Of a stretch of 64,000 nucleotides of DNA, positions 44,493-53,731 are shown one piece after another. Positions within the stretch are counted from its first letter, which is position 1; each line of letters begins with the position of its first letter. The DNA is taken from positions 1-64,000 of the forward strand of contig JASBUG010000019.1 of assembly GCA_030148025.1 (NCBI GenBank). Reading direction: 5' to 3'. The stretch is from Flavobacteriaceae bacterium (lineage in GTDB: Bacteria > Bacteroidota > Bacteroidia > Flavobacteriales > Flavobacteriaceae). Position numbers and translations under genes: made by a program. The notes under the pieces are model-generated. The model ran no database searches and was not told the origin of the DNA. It saw only the letters and a list, made by a program, of their open reading frames with translations.

Positions 44493-45779
44493 ATGAATAA
44501 ATTTCAAGATATTTATCTGACACTTAAAGGGATTTTTTTATTTAAAGCTAAATTTGAAAAAAATCCATATAAAAAAGAAGATAAAATTAAACAATATCAG
44601 TTTCTTAAATTAAAGAAACTATTAATAGAATCGTATCAAAATGTACCGTATTACAGTAAATTATTTGATCAAATAAGCTTTAACCCATCTAAAGATTTTA
44701 ATAGCTTAGAGGATTTAGAAAAAATACCAGTTTTAGATAAGAAAACTGTTAGAAAAACTCCCGAAGAGTTTTATAATAAAAAAATTCCAAAATATTTGAC
44801 TTTGTTTACATCAGGATCTACTGGTAACCCTCTAAAAGTTATAGTATCTTTCTATGCTTGGGTGGTTGAGCAGGCAGTTGTATGGATGCATTGGTAATGG
44901 GCAGGATATAATTTTAGAGATATAATGGCTATTTTAAGAAGCTATGTTCCTAAAGATGGAAAATTGGTTAAAAAGGATAAACTAAGAAACTTTATTTATT
45001 TCAGCCCTTTTCATATTAATGATGAAAATTCGGCTTATTATTTGAATTTGATGAAGGAAGAAAAGGTTAAGTTTTTAAGAGGGTACCCTTCTTCTATTAA
45101 GGCTTTAGCTGATTTTATTAAAAACAGTAACTATACCCCGCCAAAGATTAAAGGAATATTAGTTGCCTCTGAAAGACTCTCTTCAAAAGACAAACAAATT
45201 ATAGAATCTGCTTTTAACAGTAAAGTATACAATCATTATGGGCTGGCAGATATTTGTGTTATGATGGGCAGTTGTGAACAAGGGATGGGGTTACATAATT
45301 ATCAGGATTATGGCTATTTAGAATTGCAGGATAATGAATCTGAAAATATAAAGAAAATTATTGGAACAAATCTTCATAACTATGCAATGCCATTGATTCG
45401 TTATAATACTGGAGACTTGGCTGAAGTAAGTGAGTGTAATTGTAATTGTTCTCGAAATTTTCCAGTTATTAATAATATTTTAGGTCGAAACGATTCTTCT
45501 ATAAAGACTGTGGAGGGCTATAGTATTCCAACTGTTAATTTTTATACCATGTTTGAGTATTATATGGAAATTGAACAATGGCAAATAGTTCAGAAATCTT
45601 TAAAAGAAATTGTAATTAACATAAGAGCAAATGGAAATTTACTAGAACTAAAGAAAAATATTTTGAATGATTTTCAAAAAAGAGTCCCAAAGTCAATAAC
45701 TTTGTCTGTTCGATTTAATTTAGGATTTGTAACAAAAAATGAGGGGAAAATCCCAACTTTTATAAATGATGTTATATAA
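44493..45779 (+). pseudogene. PaaK/CapK-like adenylate-forming enzyme interrupted by one in-frame stop
   Basis: Two reading-frame pieces, 44493-44894 and from 44898 on, are in the same frame and together form one phenylacetate-CoA-ligase-like protein of about 428 residues. The only interruption is TAA at 44895-44897 (codon 135), between VVWMHW and WAGYNFRDI. The first part has the phosphate loop TSGSTGNPLK (about 106-115). The second has YNHYGLADICVMMGSCEQGM, RYNTGDLAEV and a CNCNCSRNFPVINNILGR segment like the C-terminal hinge. CapK-type enzymes occur in capsule loci and probably activate a carboxylic acid for transfer. As written the gene cannot give a full protein without readthrough. A re-initiated C-terminal product from ATG 44925 would lack the ATP loop. 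A sequencing error is possible. Confidence 0.85.
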
Positions 45780-46377
45780 AAAAAAGGAAATAGCATTATT
45801 TGATTTTGATGGAACCATTACTAATAAGGATTCCACGCAAGAGTTTTATAAATTTGTATATAAAAAATCATTTTGGTTTGAGTATTATATCAAAAATTTG
45901 AGTTTCCTGATTTTAATTAAACTCAATATTAAAAACTACAATCAACTAAAAATTAGAAGATTAAAAAGAATCATCGACTATTTAGGGCCGGATGAGTTTA
46001 AAAAAAAAGCTGCTGAATTTCAAAGAATAGTTTTGCCAGGTATACTAAAAAAAGATGCTTTGGATAAAATATATGAATTTAAAGAAAATGAAATAGAAGT
46101 TGTGATTGTTTCAGCTTCAATGAACGTATTGTTAGATGAATTTTGTAATAAGTTAAATTTACAACTAATCACTAATGAATTGGAGATAAATAACAAAGTG
46201 TATTCAGGAAGTTTTATTCTTGAAAAAGATTGTAATTTTGAGGAGAAAGTTAGTAGAATTCGTATTGCTTATCCTGATATTGAAAATATGTATGTTTATG
46301 CTTTTGGAGATACAGAAGGAGATAGGGCTATGCTCAAGCTTGCGAACGAGTCTTTTTATAGAGTTTTTAAAAAATAA
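45766..46377 (+). CDS. HAD-IB family phosphatase (SerB-like)
   Basis: A 203-residue HAD-superfamily hydrolase. Motif I is ALFDFDGTITNKDSTQEF with nucleophile Asp (about 13) and acid/base Asp two residues on. Motif II is VVIVSASMNV and motif IV is YAFGDTEGDRAML. The length and the IB-type cap resemble phosphoserine phosphatase and related enzymes. Two consecutive ATGs (45766 and 45769) are possible starts. It overlaps the end of the CapK-like gene by 14 bases and is followed by an aminotransferase, so it may dephosphorylate an intermediate in making an amino-acid-like substituent. That is inference. Confidence 0.85.
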   Translation: MMLYKKKEIALFDFDGTITNKDSTQEFYKFVYKKSFWFEYYIKNLSFLILIKLNIKNYNQLKIRRLKRIIDYLGPDEFKKKAAEFQRIVLPGILKKDALDKIYEFKENEIEVVIVSASMNVLLDEFCNKLNLQLITNELEINNKVYSGSFILEKDCNFEEKVSRIRIAYPDIENMYVYAFGDTEGDRAMLKLANESFYRVFKK

Positions 46378-46385
46378 AGATTATT

Positions 46386-47486
46386 ATGTTCAGAAATAAA
46401 AGTATTAATAACCTTAAACCATATAAAGTTACTTCTCATAAGGCTTGGGAGTATAAAGAAGATAAAAATGTTTTAAAATTGGATTGGAATGAAGCAACTA
46501 TCTTACCTTCTCCTATGGTTGAAAAAAGGCTTGAGAATGTTATTAAAAATGGAAGGTTAAATTGGTATCCTGACACAAATAATATAGTTTTATTAAATAA
46601 AATCAGCAAATATAATAATGTAAACGTTTCAAATGTACAATATTTTGCAAGTTCAGATGCATTACATGAATACATTGTAAGATGTTTTATTGGGGAATCT
46701 GATCGAGTACTAATTATTGGGCCAACTTATGATAATTTTAGAGCTGTTGCAGAAAGCAACGGTGCTCAGATTCAAAACTATTATTTGAACTCTAGCTTTG
46801 AGCTGGATTATGGAAAATTCCTTGAAGATTTAAAGTTAATTCAACCTAAGGTAGTTTATATTGTCAACCCTAATAATCCTACTGGAACTTTACATCCTAA
46901 AGAGGAATTAATAAACTTAATACAGAGTAATACCGATATCTTTTTTATAGTAGATGAGGCATATTATGAATTTTCAGGTATTACTCTTTCTCAAGAAGTA
47001 AAAAAATATAAAAACGTGTTAATCTCCAGAACCTTTTCTAAAGCATTTGCGTTAGCAAGCTTTAGAATTGGTTATACTATTTCACATGAAGATAATATTG
47101 AAGTTTTAAATTCAATTAGAAATCCAAAAAATGTATCATTATTTGCTCAAGAGGCAGCAGTTGCAGCTCTAAGTGATATAGAATATACAAAAAACTATGT
47201 CAAAGATGTTTTAAACACAAAGACTAATTTTAGTAAGGCAATTAAAAAATTTCATTGGATTGATGTTGTGTACGAAGGTACTGGAAATTTTGTGTTTTTT
47301 TCCTTTAAAGAAGTGAAACAGAAAAAAGAACTTCTTAAATTTTTTAGTGAAAACAAAATTTTTATTAGGGATTATGGCCATATAGATTTAACAAATAAAT
47401 TTGTAAGAATAACCATGGGAAAATCAACAGAAATGAGTAGGGTTTTAGAGGCACTTAATACTTTTGACAGTGAGTTTGTTAGTTGA
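46386..47486 (+). CDS. HisC-like class I/II aminotransferase (PLP-dependent)
   Basis: A 366-residue fold-type I PLP enzyme resembling histidinol-phosphate aminotransferase. LDWNEATILPSPMVEKRLEN opens the domain, VYIVNPNNPTGTLHPKEEL is the substrate/PLP loop, IVDEAYYEFSG has the PLP-ring Asp and Tyr, and SRTFSKAFALASFRIGY contains the Schiff-base Lys (about 219). It is probably not the histidine-pathway enzyme, given its place among glycan genes. With the HAD phosphatase and CapK-like enzyme upstream it forms a compact three-gene set. Confidence 0.85.
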   Translation: MFRNKSINNLKPYKVTSHKAWEYKEDKNVLKLDWNEATILPSPMVEKRLENVIKNGRLNWYPDTNNIVLLNKISKYNNVNVSNVQYFASSDALHEYIVRCFIGESDRVLIIGPTYDNFRAVAESNGAQIQNYYLNSSFELDYGKFLEDLKLIQPKVVYIVNPNNPTGTLHPKEELINLIQSNTDIFFIVDEAYYEFSGITLSQEVKKYKNVLISRTFSKAFALASFRIGYTISHEDNIEVLNSIRNPKNVSLFAQEAAVAALSDIEYTKNYVKDVLNTKTNFSKAIKKFHWIDVVYEGTGNFVFFSFKEVKQKKELLKFFSENKIFIRDYGHIDLTNKFVRITMGKSTEMSRVLEALNTFDSEFVS

Positions 47487-48786
47487 AAACATAAAGAAGT
47501 CTAAACGTATTAACATTCCAGTTTTTTTTCTTTATTTATTATTTTTTTCTTTACCATTTGGCGGAAAATCTATCCCTCTTTTGATAATTTCTCTAACCAT
47601 AAGTGGAATAATTTTTTCAAAGAGAAAAAGCTGGAGGAATAATTTTAAATCAGGAAGAGCTTATTTTACCCCAATACTAAGTTTTTTTTTGTTGTATTTA
47701 TTAGGTGTTTTATGGTCTGATAATCTTCCCAATGCCGTTAAAAAACTAGAGCATGTATTATCTTTTATAGTTTTCCCACTATTATTACCATTGCTTAATT
47801 TATCAAAAAATGACGTTTTAAAGCTCTTTTCAACATTTGTGTTAAGTTGTTTATTAGTGTTAATAATTTCATTTCTAGATTTTTTCTATGTTAGCATTAC
47901 CAAAGAGGAATATATAATTCTTGGAGAAATAGCTTCTGGAGATAGGCCAGGGACAGTTTATGAATATTTAAGCAAACATTTATTAGCAGTTAGTGTACAT
48001 CGTACTTATTTTTCAGCATATATACTTGTTTCTATTGTTTTTACAATCAATTATTTTAAAGAGTATTGTTTAGTTTTTGGGAAAAAAATGAAGTGGTTAG
48101 GTTTTCTTGTTTTGATAATCCTTATTACTGGTCTTATTTGCTTACAATCAAAAGCTAATACAGGCATATTAATTATGATTTTAGTTTATCTGTTTATTAT
48201 AAAATTTAAGAAATCAATTAAATTAATGTTGATAGGCTTTCTTGCTTTGTTTTCAATGATGTTACTTTTAAAGGATGTTTTTGTCAATCGATTAAATCCG
48301 ATGATTATAGAATTACAAAATGTAATGGCTCCTGGGGATGATAAAGAAAAAGATTTTGCTAAATATTTACATCCTGGGAGTACTGAAATTAGATATATGG
48401 TTTATAAGTCTTCTTTTCAACTGATTTCCAAGTCTCCTTTCTTCGGGTATGGTACTGGAGATGTCAAGGATATGTTGAAAGAACAAAACACAGAAAATAA
48501 TTTTGTTAGTATAGCTCATTTAAATTATGGCCCCCATAGTCAGGTTTTATACACTTGTTTAGGTTTTGGAATTGTAGGTCTTCTAGTTTTTCTTAGCATA
48601 TTTACGTTTCCCTTTTATGAAAGTTTTAAGTTTAGAGAAACCTTTGCGGCACTAGTCATTGTTATATTATTTTTAAATTGCTTGACAGAATCGTTTTTGG
48701 TAAGACAAGAAGGAATAGTACCAGTAGCATTATTTATTACAGTTTTATCCTACTTAACCATTAATAGAAAAAAAGAAAAAGAGTAA
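47470..48786 (+). CDS. O-antigen ligase / polymerase family membrane protein (WaaL/Wzy-like)
   Basis: A 438-residue polytopic protein with about 11-12 hydrophobic segments. The large periplasmic loop around 275-345 contains STEIRYMVYKSSFQLISKSP and FFGYGTGDVKDMLKEQ, then AHLNYGPHSQVLYTCLGFG, the pattern of the Wzy_C/O-antigen ligase domain. It either joins finished glycan to a lipid or protein acceptor or polymerises repeat units. No ATG is available near the start; GTG 47470 (within the 3' end of the aminotransferase gene) is preferred over TTG 47464. Confidence 0.82.
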   Translation: MSLLVENIKKSKRINIPVFFLYLLFFSLPFGGKSIPLLIISLTISGIIFSKRKSWRNNFKSGRAYFTPILSFFLLYLLGVLWSDNLPNAVKKLEHVLSFIVFPLLLPLLNLSKNDVLKLFSTFVLSCLLVLIISFLDFFYVSITKEEYIILGEIASGDRPGTVYEYLSKHLLAVSVHRTYFSAYILVSIVFTINYFKEYCLVFGKKMKWLGFLVLIILITGLICLQSKANTGILIMILVYLFIIKFKKSIKLMLIGFLALFSMMLLLKDVFVNRLNPMIIELQNVMAPGDDKEKDFAKYLHPGSTEIRYMVYKSSFQLISKSPFFGYGTGDVKDMLKEQNTENNFVSIAHLNYGPHSQVLYTCLGFGIVGLLVFLSIFTFPFYESFKFRETFAALVIVILFLNCLTESFLVRQEGIVPVALFITVLSYLTINRKKEKE

Positions 48787-48787
48787 A

Positions 48788-50905
48788 ATGAAACAAATTA
48801 TACAGGATCTTAAAAATGGCGATACAATTTTAGAGGAAGTTCCTGTCCCTCAAATCAAAAGCGGCCATGTATTAATAAAAACGACACGTTCATTGGTATC
48901 ATTAGGTACTGAAAGAATGCTAGTTGAATTTGGTAAAGCAAATTTCATTCAAAAAGCTAAACAACAACCTGACAAGGTTAAAATGGTTTTAGATAAAGTG
49001 AAAACTGATGGTTTAAAACCAACTATGAATTCAGTTTTTAACAAACTCAACCAGCCATTACCTTTAGGGTATTGTAATGTTGGAGAAGTTGTTGGTGTAG
49101 GAAAAGGTGTTTCCGAATTTCAAATAGGAGATAGAGTAGCGTCAAATGGACATCATGCAGAATATGTAAATGTGCCAAAAAACCTAGTTGCTAAAATACC
49201 TGATAATGTATCAGATGAAGAAGCTGCATTTACTGTAATAGGTTCTATAGGGCTTCAAGGAATTAGATTATTAGATCCTACATTTGGAGAAACAATCGTA
49301 GTTGTAGGCCTAGGGTTAATTGGATTAGTGACCGCTGAGTTACTTCTAGCAAATGGATGTAATGTTATTGGGTTTGATTTTGATCCAGAAAAGATTAGGA
49401 TAGCCAAAGAAAAAGGAATTATAGCTATTAATCCAGCTGAAGGTGTAGATCAAGTTAAGTTTATTGAATCTTACACAAATGGAATTGGAGTTGATGGTGT
49501 TATTATAACGGCAAGTAATAAAAGCAATGAAATTATTTCTCAATCTGCAAAAATGTGTCGAAAAAGAGGACGAATAATTCTTGTTGGTGTTATAGGGCTA
49601 GATATTAGTCGTGCTGATTTTTTTGAGAAGGAATTAACATTTCAAGTATCTTGTTCTTATGGACCAGGTCGTTATGACGAATCATATGAACAAAAAGGAA
49701 ATGACTATCCTATAGGATACGTTAGGTGGACTGAAAAACGAAATTTTGAAACGGTATTAAAAGCTATTTCTAGAAACGCTTTAGATGTAAAACCTTTAAT
49801 TACAGAAAGAATAGATATAAATGATTACCTGCAAATTTACGGTAACATGAATAATAGCCGCTCCATTGCCTCTATTCTACAGTATAATAATAATGCTGAA
49901 ACAGTTAGAACAGTTGAGGTTTACAATAAATCTTTTGAAGGGAAAAAAGGAGTAATAGGAATAATTGGAGCAGGTAACTTTACAAGCTCAACTATTTTAC
50001 CAAATCTTAAAAAGATTGGAGCTGACATTAAATATATAGCAAGTTCTGGAGGATTATCTTCTACAACTATGGCAAAAAAACACGGTATAGCTAATTCTAC
50101 ATCAGACTATACTGAAATTTTAAAAGATACAGATACCGATTTAATTTTTGTTACCACAAAGCACAATTTGCATGCAAAAATGGTTTTAGAAACCTTAGAT
50201 GCTAATAAAAGTGTATTTGTAGAGAAGCCTTTAGCTCTTAATGCGCAGGAACTAATTAAAATAGAAGAAGCTTATAGGAATAGTAAAGGAAATGTTTCTG
50301 TAGGCTTTAATAGACGCTTTGCACCTCTAGCTTTACAAATGAAAAAGTTATTAGGAAACACTAACGAGCCAATAAATATAATTGCTACCATGAATGCTGG
50401 ATTTATTCCGGCAGAGGTTTGGGTTCATGATATGGAAGTTGGAGGCGGTAGAATTATTGGAGAAGCGTGTCACTTTATCGATTTATGTACATATTTTTCA
50501 GGTAGTGAGGTTGTTGAAGTTTGTATGAATGCGTTAGGAACAAATCCACAAGAAAACACAGACAATGCAACCATTATATTAAAATATAAAAATGGTACTA
50601 ATGCAGTAATAAACTATTTTGCTAATGGAAGTAAAGCGTATTCTAAAGAGAGAGTGGAAATCTATTCTCAAGAGCGCACTCTTGTTATGGATAATTGGCG
50701 AAAGTTAAAAACCTATGGGTTTAAAGGAGGAAATATGTCATCTGGACAAGATAAAGGGCATTATAATCAATTTAAAGCGCTAATAGAACAACAAAAATCT
50801 GGAGGGGATGCAATAATTCCCTTTGAAGAAATAGTTAATACCACTAAGGCTTCTTTTACCGCGATAGAATCTCTTAAACAAGGTAAATGGATTTCGGTAA
50901 AATAA
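48788..50905 (+). CDS. Bi-domain oxidoreductase: Zn-dehydrogenase-like plus Gfo/Idh/MocA domain
   Basis: A 705-residue fusion. Residues about 1-350 are an MDR/zinc-type alcohol dehydrogenase fold (SLGTERMLVEFGKANFIQKA, IGDRVASNGHHAEYVNVPKN, VVGLGLIGLVTAELLLANGC). Residues about 385-700 are a Gfo/Idh/MocA oxidoreductase (GVIGIIGAGNFTSSTILPNL, VEKPLALNAQELIKIEEAY, GGRIIGEACHFIDLCTYFSG). Fused proteins of this type occur in glycan clusters next to heparinase-like genes, as here. The reaction is unknown; oxidation or epimerisation of a sugar is plausible. It overlaps the heparinase-like gene by 19 bases. Confidence 0.9.
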   Translation: MKQIIQDLKNGDTILEEVPVPQIKSGHVLIKTTRSLVSLGTERMLVEFGKANFIQKAKQQPDKVKMVLDKVKTDGLKPTMNSVFNKLNQPLPLGYCNVGEVVGVGKGVSEFQIGDRVASNGHHAEYVNVPKNLVAKIPDNVSDEEAAFTVIGSIGLQGIRLLDPTFGETIVVVGLGLIGLVTAELLLANGCNVIGFDFDPEKIRIAKEKGIIAINPAEGVDQVKFIESYTNGIGVDGVIITASNKSNEIISQSAKMCRKRGRIILVGVIGLDISRADFFEKELTFQVSCSYGPGRYDESYEQKGNDYPIGYVRWTEKRNFETVLKAISRNALDVKPLITERIDINDYLQIYGNMNNSRSIASILQYNNNAETVRTVEVYNKSFEGKKGVIGIIGAGNFTSSTILPNLKKIGADIKYIASSGGLSSTTMAKKHGIANSTSDYTEILKDTDTDLIFVTTKHNLHAKMVLETLDANKSVFVEKPLALNAQELIKIEEAYRNSKGNVSVGFNRRFAPLALQMKKLLGNTNEPINIIATMNAGFIPAEVWVHDMEVGGGRIIGEACHFIDLCTYFSGSEVVEVCMNALGTNPQENTDNATIILKYKNGTNAVINYFANGSKAYSKERVEIYSQERTLVMDNWRKLKTYGFKGGNMSSGQDKGHYNQFKALIEQQKSGGDAIIPFEEIVNTTKASFTAIESLKQGKWISVK

Positions 50906-52467
50906 AACTGTTAATTCAAACTTTAAAGTATTTACGCTTTAAACAAATATATTATCGTGTTTACTATTTTTTTAGAAATAAATTTTTCCCAGCTAAGGTA
51001 AAGAGGGAGTATCAAGGAAATGAATCTCAAGTTGTCTGGAAAAATTTTGAAGTAAAACATAAAAATTCTTCAATAGATAACATTTTTACTTTTCTAAATT
51101 TAAGCCATTCTTTTGAAGATAAGATTGACTGGAACTATTCTAAGAACGGAAAGCTTTGGACTTATAATTTAAACTATTTCGACTTTCTGAATCAAGAAGA
51201 AATATCTGTTGAAAAAGGATTTTTTTTAATTGAAAATTATATAGAAAATGACGATTCTTTAATAGACGGAAAAGAACCATATCCTATTTCATTAAGAGGG
51301 ATTAATTGGGTAAAGTTCTTATCTAAAAATCAAATAAAGAATAGTAAAGTTGATGAAGTCCTATATGCTCACTATCAATTATTATTGAGTAATTTAGAAT
51401 ATCATCTTTTAGGCAATCATTTACTTGAAAATGGATTTGGTTTATTATTTGGAGCATATTATTTTCAAGATGAGAAACTATATAAAACTGCAAAAAAGAT
51501 TCTTAAGGCTGAGTTAGAAGAACAAATTTTAAATGACGGGGCACACTTTGAGCTTTCACCAATGTACCATCAAATTTTATTACATCGCGTTTTAGATTGT
51601 ATATCATTAATTCAACAAAATAGCTGGAAAAACCAAGAGATGTTATCATTTTTAACTCAAAAAGGATTGGTAATGCTATCATGGCTTGAACAAATAACCT
51701 ATAAGAGTGGAAATATACCTATGGTAAATGATTGTGCCTATGATATTGCTCCATCATCTAAAAAACTATTTAAATATGCGCAAGAGCTACGGGTTAATTG
51801 GAATAAAAACTCTGAACTTTCAGACTCAGGATATCGTAAAGTAAAAAAAGATAATTATGAACTTTTCATAGATGTTGGCAATGTTCGCCCAAGCTATCAA
51901 CCAGGGCACGCACACTCCGATACTTTTAACTTTGAATTATATTATAATAATAAACCTTTAATTGTTGATGTCGGCACTTCAACTTATGAAAAAAATGAGT
52001 TACGACAATTAGAACGAAGTACGCAATCTCATAATACAGTTCAGATAGAAAAATACGAACAAACTGAAGTTTGGGGTGGGTTTAGAGTTGCAAGACGTGC
52101 AAAAATAATTGATATAGTAGAAAAAGATAACTCTATTAAAGCGAAACATGATGGTTATAAAAAATTAGGACTTCTCCATCAAAGAGAGTTTGTTTGTGAT
52201 TCACAAAAAATAACAATTAAAGATGAAGTTATAGGAAGCACGTCAAGAAAGAAGTATGCTTATTTTCACTTTCATCCTAGTATAAAAAATGTTATTGTAA
52301 ATAAAGACTTCATTGAGGTTAATAGTAATATAAAAATTACTTTTGAAGGCAACTTAGATATAAAACTTTCAGAATATAATTATGCAGTTGGTTTTAATAA
52401 GACGGAACAAGCTATTAAAATAAATGTATTGTTTGATAAAAGTTTACAAACCCAAATTGATTTATGA
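50887..52467 (+). CDS. Heparinase II/III-like (alginate-lyase-fold) protein
   Basis: A 526-residue protein. The N-terminal helical half (about 60-320) contains PISLRGINWVKFLS and GNHLLENGFGLLFGAYYF. The C-terminal beta domain (about 330-520) contains QPGHAHSDTFNFELYYNNKP, DVGTSTYEKNELRQLERST and SHNTVQI, the heparinase II/III signature with probable catalytic His and Tyr. No cleavable signal peptide is evident, which is usual for the copies found inside polysaccharide biosynthesis loci and suggests a role in synthesis or quality control rather than degradation. It is tightly linked to the bi-domain oxidoreductase. Confidence 0.88.
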   Translation: MDFGKIKLLIQTLKYLRFKQIYYRVYYFFRNKFFPAKVKREYQGNESQVVWKNFEVKHKNSSIDNIFTFLNLSHSFEDKIDWNYSKNGKLWTYNLNYFDFLNQEEISVEKGFFLIENYIENDDSLIDGKEPYPISLRGINWVKFLSKNQIKNSKVDEVLYAHYQLLLSNLEYHLLGNHLLENGFGLLFGAYYFQDEKLYKTAKKILKAELEEQILNDGAHFELSPMYHQILLHRVLDCISLIQQNSWKNQEMLSFLTQKGLVMLSWLEQITYKSGNIPMVNDCAYDIAPSSKKLFKYAQELRVNWNKNSELSDSGYRKVKKDNYELFIDVGNVRPSYQPGHAHSDTFNFELYYNNKPLIVDVGTSTYEKNELRQLERSTQSHNTVQIEKYEQTEVWGGFRVARRAKIIDIVEKDNSIKAKHDGYKKLGLLHQREFVCDSQKITIKDEVIGSTSRKKYAYFHFHPSIKNVIVNKDFIEVNSNIKITFEGNLDIKLSEYNYAVGFNKTEQAIKINVLFDKSLQTQIDL

Positions 52468-53660
52468 AACTACTTTTTCTAACAGATAATTTTCCACCTG
52501 AAGTAAATGCACCTGCAACCAGAACGTTTGAACATTGTAAGGAATGGGTAAAACAAGGTGTGGATGTTACTGTTATTACTTGTGCACCGAACTTTCCAGA
52601 AGGAAAAGTTTTTGAAGGGTACAAAAACAAATTATACCAAGAAGAAACTATTGAAGGAGTAAAAGTAATTAGGGTTTGGACATACATTGCAGCTAATAAG
52701 GGGTTTATAAAAAGAACCTTAGATTATATAAGCTTCATGTTCTCCTCATTCTTTTTTGGGCTGTTTATAAAAACGGATATTATTGTAGCAACTTCACCAC
52801 AATTTTTTACAGCTATTTCAGGAAGGTGGTTATCCTTTTGGAAGCGTAAACCTTGGGTAATGGAGGTTAGAGACTTGTGGCCTGAGTCTATAAAAGCTGT
52901 TGGAGCTATGAAAAAAAATGTAGCTATTAGTTTTTTTGAGTACTTAGAAAAAAGAATGTATAAAACTGCTTCAAAAATTGTGGTAGTAACAGATAGTTTT
53001 AAAAAGCACATTGTAGATAATCATAAGATAGACTCATCTAGAATTGAAGTTGTGAAGAACGGGGTTAATTTAGATATATTTCAACCGCAAGAGAAAGATG
53101 AAGCTTTACTAAAGAAATTAGGCTTACAGAATAAAAAAATAATTGGATATATTGGAACTCATGGAATGGCACATGCGTTAGATTTTATACTTAATTGTGC
53201 AAATGAAATTAATGATCCCGATATTCATTTTTTATTTGTAGGAAGTGGAGCAAAAAAGGATGAACTATTAGCATTAAAAGAGAGTTTAAAACTTAAAAAC
53301 GTGACAATGGTAGGAATGGTTTCTAAAGAAGAAGTGAAGAGATATATTTCTATTACAGATATATCATTGGTAAACTTAAGAAAATCTGACACCTTCAAAT
53401 CTGTTATTCCGTCAAAGATTTTTGAATGTGTAGGAATGAATAAACCTATTTTATTGGGTGTTGAAGGCGAATCAAAAAAATTAGTTGAAAACTATAATGT
53501 TGGCGAGACATTTGAACCTGAAAATAAAGAACATTTTTTACAGAAGGCAAACAACATGTGTTTAAGCCCTAAGAACTATTCGAATGGATTCTTAAAAATG
53601 AAAAATGATTTTGACAGAAAAAATCTAGCGATTAAAATGCTCAATTTTATAAAATCATAA
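52464..53660 (+). CDS. Glycosyltransferase family 4 (WcaI/WbuB-like)
   Basis: A 398-residue GT-B enzyme. The N-terminus LFLTDNFPPEVNAPATRTFE is typical of WbuB/WcaI-type transferases. PWVMEVRDLWPESIKAVGAM and the donor-binding GYIGTHGMAHALDFIL and SVIPSKIFECVGMNKPILLG follow. Family members often add fucose or N-acetyl-fucosamine-type sugars to the second position; that is family knowledge, not shown here. ATGA overlap couples it to the heparinase-like gene. It is the last gene before the second promoter. Confidence 0.88.
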   Translation: MKLLFLTDNFPPEVNAPATRTFEHCKEWVKQGVDVTVITCAPNFPEGKVFEGYKNKLYQEETIEGVKVIRVWTYIAANKGFIKRTLDYISFMFSSFFFGLFIKTDIIVATSPQFFTAISGRWLSFWKRKPWVMEVRDLWPESIKAVGAMKKNVAISFFEYLEKRMYKTASKIVVVTDSFKKHIVDNHKIDSSRIEVVKNGVNLDIFQPQEKDEALLKKLGLQNKKIIGYIGTHGMAHALDFILNCANEINDPDIHFLFVGSGAKKDELLALKESLKLKNVTMVGMVSKEEVKRYISITDISLVNLRKSDTFKSVIPSKIFECVGMNKPILLGVEGESKKLVENYNVGETFEPENKEHFLQKANNMCLSPKNYSNGFLKMKNDFDRKNLAIKMLNFIKS

Positions 53661-53691
53661 AGACTAATTACATGTAGTTCAATTAATACAA

Positions 53692-53715
53692 TTGCAGTAA
53701 AATTGTGTATTTTTG
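53692..53715 (+). promoter_or_regulatory. Promoter for the second polysaccharide sub-operon
   Basis: TATTTTTG at 53708-53715 matches TAnnTTTG, with TTG at 53692-53694 as a somewhat close -33. It sits in the 71-base gap before the GTG start of the MraY/WecA-like gene. Confidence 0.55.
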
Positions 53716-53731
53716 AACAAATTTAAAGTTT

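Noticed and set aside
44925-45779. Independent short gene made from the second half of the CapK-like frame
   Set aside because: It is in the same frame as the first half, starts inside a conserved domain and lacks the ATP-binding loop; it is better read as the remainder of an interrupted gene.
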